From the NCBI GenBank assembly GCA_905373305.1, contig CAJPSM010000051.1, forward strand, positions 1-9,224: DNA of 9,224 nucleotides, in the 5' to 3' direction. The notes beneath the pieces are model-generated. The model did not search any database. It was not told where the DNA came from and saw only the letters and a list, made by a program, of their open reading frames with translations. The DNA is from an uncultured Streptococcus sp. (GTDB lineage Bacteria > Bacillota > Bacilli > Lactobacillales > Streptococcaceae). The translations under genes and the position numbers were made by a program. Positions 1-6,233 of this stretch are shown here, in pieces; the first letter of the stretch is position 1; the number at the start of each line of letters is the position of its first letter.

Positions 1-846
1 TTCCAAATCTTGGACCAGATGACTTTTATCAGAAGCATGACCTGGTTTACCAACTACAGCAATGAAGACTTAGTTGTCATGTTTTCTTATTTCTCTGCCA
101 ATCCTAATAAAATTACCATGATTTTAATCTCTGTAGGAGTTTCCATTGGGAGTGTCGGCTTGCCACTTTTGACGGAGAACTATGTAAAAGGTGACTTGCA
201 AGCAGCAGCTCGCCTAGTTCAAGATAGTATGACCATGCTCCTCTTATTCTTGCTGCCAGCAACTGTCGGAGTCGTCATGGTGGGAGAACCACTCTACACG
301 GTCTTCTATGGTAAGCCAGATAGTTTGGCCATGGGCTTGTTTGTTTTTGCTGTCTTACAGTCTACTATCCTAGGCTTGTATATGGTCTTGTCTCCGATGC
401 TTCAGGCCATGTTCCGCAATCGCAAGGCAGTACTTTACTTTGTCTATGGTTCCCTTGCTAAGCTCGTCTTGCAACTTCCAAGTATTGCTATTTTCCACAG
501 TTATGGTCCCTTGATTTCAACGACCATCGGACTGATTATTCCCAATGTCTTGATGTATCGAGATATCTGCCAGGTAACGGGTGCTCGTCGAAAGATTATC
601 TTAAAACGAACCATTTTGATTACCATCTTAACACTTGTCATGTTTATCTTAGTTGGTTTCATACAGTGGCTACTCGGTTTTGTCTTCCAGCCAAGTGGAC
701 GCTTCTGGAGTTTCCTTTACGTAGCCCTCATCGGATGTCTCGGGGGAGGACTCTATGGTTTAATGAGTCTTGGCACTCACCTATTGGATAAGGTTATTGG
801 GAAACCTCAAGCAGACCGCCTACGAGCAAAATTTAAACGATCTTAA
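1..846 (+). CDS. ytgP: MOP-superfamily flippase, YtgP/MurJ (SpoVB-like) type, 3' portion (5' end outside window)
   Basis: This is the C-terminal 281 residues of a polytopic flippase of the MATE/MOP (polysaccharide biosynthesis, SpoVB/YtgP) type. Family members move undecaprenyl-linked precursors across the cytoplasmic membrane; streptococcal YtgP is known to replace E. coli MurJ as a lipid II flippase. The frame is open back to base 1 (FQI before the TTG at 10) with no ribosome site near that TTG, so the gene is cut by the window edge. Visible hydrophobic segments lie at fragment residues about 38-57, 77-101, 109-131, 143-166, 168-186, 202-227 and 237-260. The family-like stretch SVGLPLLTENYVKGD (51-65) with following QDSMTMLLLFLLPATVG fits the TM7-8 region. 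The tail is basic (ADRLRAKFKRS), as expected for a cytosolic end. A teichoic-acid flippase such as TacF is the main alternative; family certain, exact substrate inferred. Confidence 0.85.
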   Translation, partial: FQILDQMTFIRSMTWFTNYSNEDLVVMFSYFSANPNKITMILISVGVSIGSVGLPLLTENYVKGDLQAAARLVQDSMTMLLLFLLPATVGVVMVGEPLYTVFYGKPDSLAMGLFVFAVLQSTILGLYMVLSPMLQAMFRNRKAVLYFVYGSLAKLVLQLPSIAIFHSYGPLISTTIGLIIPNVLMYRDICQVTGARRKIILKRTILITILTLVMFILVGFIQWLLGFVFQPSGRFWSFLYVALIGCLGGGLYGLMSLGTHLLDKVIGKPQADRLRAKFKRS

Positions 847-885
847 CAAAATAGATTTATAAATAAAAGGAATGCTAGCTCCTTG

Positions 886-913
886 TTAAGTGTCTGGGTT
901 AGCTGACACTTAA
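886..913 (+). terminator. Perfect 9-bp hairpin downstream of the flippase
   Basis: TTAAGTGTC (886-894) and GACACTTAA (905-913) are exact inverted repeats around a 10-nt loop. The hairpin lies 40 bases past the flippase stop. Only a poor T tract follows (AATTTCC), so on its own it would be a weak intrinsic terminator; it may act together with the next hairpin or protect the mRNA 3' end. Confidence 0.5.
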
Positions 914-926
914 TTTCCATAAATTA

Positions 927-957
927 AAATCCCTAGAATCAGTTGTTCTAGGGATTT
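927..957. terminator. Bidirectional intrinsic terminator between convergent genes
   Basis: AAATCCCTAGAA (927-938) and TTCTAGGGATTT (946-957) form a perfect 12-bp stem with a 7-nt loop. Read on the minus strand the stem is followed by TTTTAATTT, ending the DUF3397 transcript; read on the plus strand it ends in ATTTATT, serving the flippase. The DUF3397 stop codon (956-958) is embedded in the stem base, so the terminator is as tight to the gene as it can be. Confidence 0.8.
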
Positions 958-1321
958 ATTGGGGTGTGAGCATCATTAATTCTACAATCATAGCGATATA
1001 GAGGACTAAGGTTAGGAGAAAACCTGCTCTCCAGAAGAATTTGATGAATTTAGGATAATAAAAACTTCGTTTTTTGAGTAGGAAAAAGACTACAAGGAGG
1101 ATTGCTAGGAGAGAAAGTGCAACACCAAGTCGTGGCAGAAAGTTGTGGGTAAAGGCTTTTGCAGTGATAAGATAATACTCGAATACCAAAAGTGGAAAAG
1201 CTAAATCCGCAAAATTCAGTCCTAGTTTTTTCAGTTTAAAAAGTTTTGTTACAATGATGGAGACCACGAGGGTTAATACCAACAATAAAGTAGCTGCTAT
1301 TTTCATTAAAATCATACCCAT
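956..1321 (-). CDS. DUF3397 family small membrane protein
   Basis: A 121-residue, very hydrophobic protein with four apparent membrane helices at about 6-28, 36-54, 62-82 and 95-118, separated by short basic loops (KLKK at 29-32, KKR at 83-85). Length, four-helix layout and the motifs around FADLAFPLLVFEYY and KFIKFFWRAGF fit the DUF3397 family of Firmicutes, whose function is unknown. It is transcribed alone, convergent with the flippase and divergent from mnmL. In-frame ATGs lie at 1321, 1315 and 1306; none has a Shine-Dalgarno sequence, and a -10-like box sits directly upstream. If that promoter is used, ATG 1321 could only be read from a leaderless mRNA, and ATG 1315 or 1306 (giving MKIAATLL) would be alternatives. 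Family assigned by recognition; start uncertain. Confidence 0.8.
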   Translation of the reverse strand: MGMILMKIAATLLLVLTLVVSIIVTKLFKLKKLGLNFADLAFPLLVFEYYLITAKAFTHNFLPRLGVALSLLAILLVVFFLLKKRSFYYPKFIKFFWRAGFLLTLVLYIAMIVELMMLTPQ

Positions 1322-1332
1322 ATTGTATCATA
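1322..1332 (-). promoter_or_regulatory. Candidate -10 region of the DUF3397 gene
   Basis: On the minus strand this reads TATGATACAAT. It holds two overlapping -10 candidates: TATGAT (1332-1327), and TACAAT (1327-1322) preceded by TG, an extended -10. No good -35 is seen (best is TTTCCT, 1350-1345, 17 nt from TACAAT). Either box places the transcription start at roughly 1320-1315, on or inside the first start codons. Confidence 0.5.
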
Positions 1333-1385
1333 AAAAAACGCTAAAGGAAATGAGAAACAAGGGAATTTGTAGGAAAGTCAGGCTT

Positions 1386-1414
1386 TTGAGATTGTAGGTG
1401 TTTTTTGTTATAAT
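1386..1414 (+). promoter_or_regulatory. Sigma-A promoter of the mnmL operon
   Basis: TTGAGA (1386-1391, 5 of 6 to consensus), a 17-nt spacer, and perfect TATAAT (1409-1414) preceded by TGT (extended -10). The predicted transcription start, about 7 nt past the -10, falls at about 1421, one base before the mnmL ATG at 1422. Confidence 0.8.
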
Positions 1415-1421
1415 GAAAGTT

Positions 1422-2369
1422 ATGAAATCTTATAATACCTTGAATGATTATTATCGAAAACTTTTTGGAGAAAAGACTTTCAAAGTTCCTATTGATGCGG
1501 GATTTGACTGTCCCAATCGGGATGGAACTGTAGCTCATGGTGGTTGTACTTTTTGTACAGTTTCAGGTTCTGGAGATGCTATCGTGGCACCGGATGCTCC
1601 TATCCGCGAGCAATTTTATAAGGAAATTGACTTTATGCATCGCAAATGGCCAGATGTTAAAAAGTATCTGGTTTATTTTCAAAACTTTACCAACACCCAT
1701 GAAAAGGTGGAAGTGATTCGAGAGCGTTACGAGCAGGCTATCAACGAACCGGGTGTGGTAGGAATCAATATCGGAACACGCCCAGACTGCCTACCAGACG
1801 AAACCATTGAATATTTGGCTGAGTTATCGGAGCGCATGCATGTGACAGTAGAATTGGGCTTACAGACTACTTATGAAACAACCTCTGACCTGATTAACCG
1901 TGCTCATTCTTATGAATTGTATGTTGAAACAGTAAGACGCTTGAGGAAATATCCCAAGATTGAGATTGTTTCCCATTTGATTAATGGCTTGCCCGGTGAG
2001 ACTCATGAGATGATGGTCGAAAATGTCCGCCGCTGCGTCACGGATAATGATATTCAAGGAATTAAGTTGCACTTGCTTCACCTCATGACCAATACACGTA
2101 TGCAGCGAGATTACCACGAAGGGCGCTTGCAACTGATGAGTCAGGACGAGTATGTCAAGGTTATCTGTGACCAGTTGGAAATCATTCCCAAGCATATCGT
2201 CATCCATCGAATCACGGGAGATGCGCCTAGAGATATGTTGATAGGTCCCATGTGGAGCCTCAATAAATGGGAAGTGCTAAATGCTATCGAAACTGAAATG
2301 AGACGTCGCGGCAGTGTTCAAGGATGCAAGGCTGTGAAACAGGAGTTTGAAAATGAAAAGACCACTTGA
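1422..2369 (+). CDS. mnmL: MnmL, radical SAM enzyme of tRNA wobble mnm5(s2)U synthesis (YtqA / TIGR01212 family)
   Basis: Radical SAM protein of the YtqA/YhcC (TIGR01212) family, 315 residues. In B. subtilis and S. mutans the YtqA orthologue was renamed MnmL and is required to convert carboxymethylaminomethyl-(2-thio)uridine at tRNA position 34 toward the aminomethyl form, replacing MnmC, which these bacteria lack. The cluster cysteines are C30, C42 and C45 in FDCPNRDG...GGCTFC, the CX11CX2C spacing I recall for this family. Further motifs are GINIGTRPDCLPD (about 117-129), ELGLQT (144-149) and the SHLINGLPGET segment near 183-193. ATG 1422 is chosen because the promoter -10 (1409-1414) precludes the upstream GTG 1398 and ATG 1413 from being transcribed. 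No Shine-Dalgarno precedes 1422, so initiation may be leaderless. The 3' end overlaps mnmM by 17 nt, and mnmM is its enzymatic partner. Confidence 0.93.
   Translation: MKSYNTLNDYYRKLFGEKTFKVPIDAGFDCPNRDGTVAHGGCTFCTVSGSGDAIVAPDAPIREQFYKEIDFMHRKWPDVKKYLVYFQNFTNTHEKVEVIRERYEQAINEPGVVGINIGTRPDCLPDETIEYLAELSERMHVTVELGLQTTYETTSDLINRAHSYELYVETVRRLRKYPKIEIVSHLINGLPGETHEMMVENVRRCVTDNDIQGIKLHLLHLMTNTRMQRDYHEGRLQLMSQDEYVKVICDQLEIIPKHIVIHRITGDAPRDMLIGPMWSLNKWEVLNAIETEMRRRGSVQGCKAVKQEFENEKTT
2341..2345 (+). promoter_or_regulatory. Ribosome binding site of mnmM inside mnmL
   Basis: AGGAG lies 7 nt before ATG 2353 and within the last codons of mnmL. It fixes the mnmM start at ATG 2353 rather than the in-frame TTG at 2347, only one base past the site. 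Overlap suggests translational coupling. Confidence 0.75.
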
Positions 2370-2910
2370 GATGGCACATGATTTTTTGGCTGAAGTCGTG
2401 ACAAAAGAGGATATCGTTGTGGATGCGACCATGGGCAATGGTCACGATACGCTTTTTTTAGCCAAGCTAGCCAAGCAAGTCTATGCCTTTGATATCCAGG
2501 AGCAGGCTTTGGAGAAAACCAAAGACCGTTTAAATGAGGCAGGTTTAGAAAATGTCCAGTTGATTTTACAAGGGCATGAGACACTCGACCAGTTTGTGAC
2601 AGAAGCTAGGGCAGGGATTTTTAATCTGGGTTATTTGCCTTCTGCTGACAAATCCGTCATCACCAGACCCCAGACTACTATTGAAGCTTTAGAGAAACTT
2701 TGTCATTTGCTTGTCAAAGGGGGACGGATTGCCATCATGATCTACTATGGCCATGAAGGAGGAGATACCGAGAGGGATGCTGTTTTGGATTTTGTTAGCC
2801 AGTTGAACCAACAAGAGTATACAGCAGCCATTTATCGGACACTCAACCAAGTTAATAATCCACCGTTTTTAGTTATGATTGAGAAATTAGAAAGATATAG
2901 ACATGGATAA
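2353..2910 (+). CDS. mnmM: MnmM, SAM-dependent methyltransferase of mnm5(s2)U synthesis (YtqB family)
   Basis: A 185-residue class I SAM methyltransferase of the YtqB family. The B. subtilis protein, renamed MnmM, methylates 5-aminomethyl-(2-thio)uridine at tRNA position 34 to give mnm5(s2)U. Visible landmarks are SAM-binding motif I VVDATMGNGHDT (22-33), the acidic end of strand 2 in FDIQ (D47), the probable active-site motif NLGYLP (91-96), which takes the place of an NPPY-type motif, and MIYYGHEGG near 133-141. The ATG at 2353 has an AGGAG site 7 nt upstream. It overlaps mnmL by 17 nt and the next gene by 8 nt. The mnmL-mnmM pairing seen here is the conserved arrangement and supports the assignment of both. 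Older annotations call it 'rRNA methyltransferase', which is probably wrong. Confidence 0.93.
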   Translation: MKRPLEMAHDFLAEVVTKEDIVVDATMGNGHDTLFLAKLAKQVYAFDIQEQALEKTKDRLNEAGLENVQLILQGHETLDQFVTEARAGIFNLGYLPSADKSVITRPQTTIEALEKLCHLLVKGGRIAIMIYYGHEGGDTERDAVLDFVSQLNQQEYTAAIYRTLNQVNNPPFLVMIEKLERYRHG

Positions 2911-3157
2911 GCAATACCTACGTGAGAAATTAGAGGCTATGCGCCAAAATTTTGTTGAGTCAACGCATCACGAGAGAGCAGTCGGGGTGCTCGACGAAGC
3001 ACATATGAGCAAGAAAATGCTCAAAATCAAGAAAAAGTTAGTGGCTCTTGAAATGGAACGGTGCCAGAAAAAAATTGAGCACAAAGACTGTTCCAAGATT
3101 GATCAGAAAATCCAAGAGCAGAAGGAGATGTTTGAATTTTGTTGTAAAAAAGACTAA
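2903..3157 (+). CDS. Uncharacterised 84-aa highly charged, cysteine-containing helical protein
   Basis: I do not recognise a functional family. The ATG overlaps the mnmM stop in ATGGATAA, so translation is probably coupled to mnmM; the stop is 11 nt before the antiporter start. The protein is hydrophilic with no signal peptide or membrane segment, and looks almost wholly alpha-helical. Lysine/glutamate-rich stretches (about 36-78) have a heptad-like pattern compatible with a coiled coil. It has four cysteines (C54, C63, C80, C81) and four histidines (H22, H23, H34, H60), unusually many for a small streptococcal cytosolic protein, so metal binding or redox behaviour is possible but unproven. 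Position in a tight operon, plausible composition and coupling argue that it is real. A role as partner of MnmL/MnmM, or of the antiporter tail, is speculation. Confidence 0.8.
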   Translation: MDKQYLREKLEAMRQNFVESTHHERAVGVLDEAHMSKKMLKIKKKLVALEMERCQKKIEHKDCSKIDQKIQEQKEMFEFCCKKD

Positions 3158-3168
3158 GGAGGGTCTAG

Positions 3169-5223
3169 ATGACACTACTAATTTACCTGATTCTATTTTT
3201 ATTAGTCTTAATCGTTTCAACTACGACCAATAAACTTTTGCCTTTTTTGCCCCTCCCCCTAGTACAAATCCTTTTGGGACTTGGCATTGGTCTTTTTTTG
3301 CCCAATACTGACTTTCATCTCAATACCGAGCTGTTTTTGGCAGTTGTTATTGGCCCCTTACTTTTCCGAGAGGCAGAAGAAGCCGATATTACATCTGTTT
3401 TAAAACACTGGCGCATCATTGTCTACTTAATCTTTCCAGTAATTTTCATCTCGACCTTGAGTTTGGGAGCCTTGGCTCATTTCCTTTGGCTCAGTCTTCC
3501 CTTAGCTGCCTGTTTGGCTGTTGGGGCAGCGCTTGGTCCGACGGATCTGGTAGCCTTTGCTTCTCTTTCTGAACGTTTTCGTTTTCCCAAACGGGTTTCC
3601 AATATCCTAAAAGGAGAAGGCCTTTTAAATGACGCTTCTGGTTTGGTTGCCTTTCAGATGGCTCTTGCTGCTTGGACAACAGGAACTTTTTCTCTCAGCC
3701 AAGCTGGGACTTCCCTAGCACTTTCTATCCTTGGTGGTTTTGTAGTCGGTTTTGTGACGGCTATGGTCAATCGTTTCTTGCATAGCTTTTTACTGAGTGT
3801 GCGAGCGACTGATATAGCGAGTGAACTCTTGCTTGAACTGAGTTTGCCTCTCATGACCTTCTTTATCGCTGAAGAAATCCATGTTTCAGGGATTATCGCA
3901 GCTGTAGTCGCAGGCATTTTGAAGGCCAGTCGTTTCAAAAAAATCACGCTCCTCGAAGCTCAAGTAGATACTGTTACAGATACTGTCTGGCATACCGTGA
4001 CTTTTATGCTCAATGGTTCTGTCTTTGTCATCTTGGGAATGGAATTGGAAATGATAGCAGAACCTATCCTGACTAACCCCCTTTATAACCCCTTACTACT
4101 ATTAGTATCGGTAGTTTTGCTGACATTCTTACTTTTTGCCATTCGCTTTGTCATGATTTATGGCTTCTATGTTTGGAGAACGCGACGCCTCAAGAAAAGT
4201 CTTAGTAAATACATGAAGGATATGCTCCTTTTGACCTTCTCTGGTGTTAAAGGAACAGTATCTATTGCAACCATACTTCTCATACCAAGCAATCTAGAGC
4301 AGGAGTATCCCCTCTTACTTTTTCTAGTAGCGGGTGTCACGCTATTAAGCTTTCTAACAGGTCTCTTAGTTCTTCCCCACCTTTCCGAGGAACAAGAAGA
4401 AACCAAGGATTACCTCATGCATATTGCGATTTTAAATGAGGTCACAGCAGAATTAGAAAAAGAACTGGAAGGGCATAAGAATAAACTTCCCCTTTATGCG
4501 GCTATTGATAATTATCACGGTCGAATTGAAAACCTAATCCTTAGTCAAGAAAATAAAAGCGCCCAAGAGGACTGGGAGGCTTTAAAACTCCTCATCTTGA
4601 GCATCGAAAGCGATGGTTTAGAGCAGGCTTACGAGGAAGGGAAAATCGGTGAGCGTGGTTATCAAGTTTACCAACGCTATTTGAAAAATATGGAGCAAAG
4701 CATCAATCGTAAGGTGGCTTCCCGCCTAACATATTACTTCCTTGTATCGCTCCGTATCTTGCGTTTTGTCCTGCATGAATTACTGACCTTTGGCCAGACC
4801 TTCCGGAGTTGGAATGACAAGGAGCAACGTCGCCTTCGAGCTATTGACTATGATCAAATATCCGAACTCTATCTAGAGAATACGGAGTTGATTATCGAAA
4901 GTTTGGAAAACCTAAAAGGAATCTACAAGAGTAGTCTGATCAGCTTTATGCAAGAGTCTCGTCTACGCGAGACGGCCATTATCGGTAGTGGTGCCTTTGT
5001 CGAACGTGTTATCAATCGCATCAAGCCAAACAATATCGATGAAATGCTAAGAGGTTACTACCTAGAACGTAAGTTAATCTTTGAATTCGAAGAGAAGAAA
5101 TTGATTACAACCAAGTATGCCAAGAAATTACGGCAAAATGTCAATAATCTTGAGAATTATTCTCTAAAAGAAGCCGCAAATACCCTACCCTATGATATGA
5201 TGGAATTAGTCAGAAGAAATTAG
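3169..5223 (+). CDS. CPA1-family Na+/H+ antiporter (NhaP/NHE-type) with long cytosolic C-terminal domain
   Basis: A 684-residue cation:proton antiporter. Residues 1 to about 403 form the membrane domain with about 12 hydrophobic segments. The hallmarks of the Na+/H+ exchanger fold are visible: ALGPTDLVAF (121-130, D126), the ion-site motif GEGLLNDASG (149-158, with E150, N154 and D155), and FSGVKGTVSIA (357-367), corresponding to the NHE segment GLRGAVSLA. The acidic ND pair is typical of electroneutral CPA1 members. Residues about 405-684 are hydrophilic, charged and helical, an unusually long tail (about 280 residues) expected to be cytosolic and regulatory. Start ATG 3169 has a very strong TAAGGAGGG site 5 nt upstream, 11 nt after the preceding stop. 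Role: pH and sodium homeostasis; Na+ versus K+ preference cannot be read from sequence. It shares a transcript with the tRNA-modifying genes upstream. Confidence 0.92.
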   Translation: MTLLIYLILFLLVLIVSTTTNKLLPFLPLPLVQILLGLGIGLFLPNTDFHLNTELFLAVVIGPLLFREAEEADITSVLKHWRIIVYLIFPVIFISTLSLGALAHFLWLSLPLAACLAVGAALGPTDLVAFASLSERFRFPKRVSNILKGEGLLNDASGLVAFQMALAAWTTGTFSLSQAGTSLALSILGGFVVGFVTAMVNRFLHSFLLSVRATDIASELLLELSLPLMTFFIAEEIHVSGIIAAVVAGILKASRFKKITLLEAQVDTVTDTVWHTVTFMLNGSVFVILGMELEMIAEPILTNPLYNPLLLLVSVVLLTFLLFAIRFVMIYGFYVWRTRRLKKSLSKYMKDMLLLTFSGVKGTVSIATILLIPSNLEQEYPLLLFLVAGVTLLSFLTGLLVLPHLSEEQEETKDYLMHIAILNEVTAELEKELEGHKNKLPLYAAIDNYHGRIENLILSQENKSAQEDWEALKLLILSIESDGLEQAYEEGKIGERGYQVYQRYLKNMEQSINRKVASRLTYYFLVSLRILRFVLHELLTFGQTFRSWNDKEQRRLRAIDYDQISELYLENTELIIESLENLKGIYKSSLISFMQESRLRETAIIGSGAFVERVINRIKPNNIDEMLRGYYLERKLIFEFEEKKLITTKYAKKLRQNVNNLENYSLKEAANTLPYDMMELVRRN

Positions 5224-5258
5224 TTTAGAAAATCAACTTGTATTAGGAGGATTGCAAC

Positions 5259-6143
5259 ATGAAAAAGTGGTGGAAAGAGCTGATGGAACGGCCCTTGTTG
5301 AAAGCTTTTTTACATTTTTATCAAGCTTCCGATAGTGAACTGACCAGTGTTGCGGTTGCTTACTATTGGTTGATTTCAATCTTCCCCTTGCTGATGATAA
5401 TGGTCAATATTTTGCCCTATTTTCAAATTCCGATTTCAAATTTTTTGCTCACCATCAAGGAATTTGTACCAGATACAGTCTATGATGTGGTCGCAAAGAT
5501 TGCCCGAGAAGTCCTGACTCAACCATCGACTGGTTTGCTGAGTTTTGCAGTCTTGTCTGCCCTCTGGACCTTCTCGAAATCGATGGATTTCCTCCAAAAA
5601 GCTTTTAATAAGGCCTATGGAGTGGCCAAGAGCCGAGGAATTATCTCCCATCAATTGATGAGTTTACTCGTCAGCTTTGGCTTGCAAATTCTTTTTGCCC
5701 TAGCCTTATTTTTGAGTATGTTTGGACGTATGTTGCTCAACCTAGTCAAAACTTACTGGCAATCAGACAGTCCTTTCTTTGATTATCTACAGGACTTTAC
5801 AGGCCCTTTGATTTATGCCTTGCTCTTTACCATCTTGGTCATGCTCTACTATTTCCTTCCAAATGTCAGAGTCCCTCGTATTCGCTACGTTTTTCCTGGT
5901 AGTATCTTTGTTTTACTGACTCTTGTCTTTCTTTTGAATATTTTTTCTGTCTATTTCAATAACTATGTCAACCATCTGGTCGATGTCCGATTTTTTAGTT
6001 CCATTATCGTTGTGGTCATGATGTTTTGGTTTATTCTCATCGCAAAGATTTTAATTATCGGAGCAGTTATCAATGCCAGTGTGCAGAGTTTGAAGGATCC
6101 AAAGTTTCGTGGTAATACATTCATTTTAAAAAATGAAGAATAA
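5259..6143 (+). CDS. YihY/BrkB (UPF0761) family membrane protein
   Basis: A 294-residue integral membrane protein of the YihY/virulence factor BrkB family, once mislabelled RNase BN; its function is not established, and an export or transport role has been proposed. About six hydrophobic segments lie near 30-54, 90-108, 132-163, 182-200, 211-233 and 246-274. Family motifs are visible: YYWLISIFPLL (35-45), ALWTFSKSMDFLQKAFNKAY (101-120), YYFLPNVRVP with RYVFPGSIF (197-217), and NASVQ near the end. The start has AGGAGG (5245-5250) 8 nt upstream. It follows the antiporter after a 35-nt gap without a visible promoter or terminator, so it is taken as the last gene of the mnmL operon. A strong intrinsic terminator begins at its stop codon. 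Length is normal for Gram-positive members. Confidence 0.9.
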   Translation: MKKWWKELMERPLLKAFLHFYQASDSELTSVAVAYYWLISIFPLLMIMVNILPYFQIPISNFLLTIKEFVPDTVYDVVAKIAREVLTQPSTGLLSFAVLSALWTFSKSMDFLQKAFNKAYGVAKSRGIISHQLMSLLVSFGLQILFALALFLSMFGRMLLNLVKTYWQSDSPFFDYLQDFTGPLIYALLFTILVMLYYFLPNVRVPRIRYVFPGSIFVLLTLVFLLNIFSVYFNNYVNHLVDVRFFSSIIVVVMMFWFILIAKILIIGAVINASVQSLKDPKFRGNTFILKNEE

Positions 6144-6176
6144 AAAAAGACGCTTTGTTTTCAAAGTGTTTTTTTT
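6142..6176 (+). terminator. Intrinsic terminator of the mnmL-yihY operon
   Basis: CGCTTTG (6151-6157) pairs with CAAAGTG (6162-6168), with one G-U pair around a TTTT loop. The stem is extended by the A-run 6142-6150 pairing with the T-run 6169-6176. Eight consecutive T residues follow the core stem: a textbook rho-independent terminator starting inside the yihY stop codon. Confidence 0.9.
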
Positions 6177-6177
6177 A

Positions 6178-6206
6178 TTGCATTTACAACAAAAATGTGC
6201 TATTCT
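6178..6206 (+). promoter_or_regulatory. Candidate promoter of the marR-B3/4 unit
   Basis: TTGCAT (6178-6183), a 17-nt spacer, and TATTCT (6201-6206) preceded by TGC (extended -10). The -35 matches only 3 of 6, the -10 4 of 6 plus the TG extension. The preceding terminator ends one base before, so a new promoter is needed here. Predicted start is about 6213, 21 nt before the ATG. Confidence 0.6.
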
Positions 6207-6217
6207 ATCATCATAGA
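6204..6217 (+). promoter_or_regulatory. Short inverted repeat at the marR promoter, candidate operator
   Basis: TCTAT-catc-ATAGA is an exact 5-4-5 inverted repeat overlapping the 3' half of the -10 and the predicted transcription start. MarR regulators commonly bind such dyads over their own promoters. The half-sites are short, so chance is possible. Confidence 0.35.
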
Positions 6218-6233
6218 TGCGAAAGGAGGAAAC

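Noticed and set aside
10..12. TTG as start codon of the flippase
   Set aside because: The frame is open to base 1, there is no ribosome site, and 281 residues are about half the usual length; the gene simply begins outside the window.
1398..1421. GTG 1398 or ATG 1413 as mnmL start
   Set aside because: Both lie inside or upstream of the promoter -10 and would not be in the predicted transcript; no Shine-Dalgarno precedes them.
1860..2207. Minus-strand 115-codon reading frame inside mnmL
   Set aside because: Shadow of a confidently identified gene; no ribosome site, promoter or recognisable motif. The same holds for minus-strand frames at 3491-3679, 3654-3947, 4167-4406 and 5436-5654.
3048..3233. 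Plus-strand 61-codon frame spanning the 84-aa gene and antiporter start
   Set aside because: Basic, low-quality composition, no ribosome site, and it overlaps two better supported genes and a strong AAGGAGGG site.
6195..6233. ATG 6195 as start of the MarR gene
   Set aside because: It lies inside the predicted promoter without a ribosome site, whereas AAAGGAGG precedes ATG 6234 and gives normal family length.
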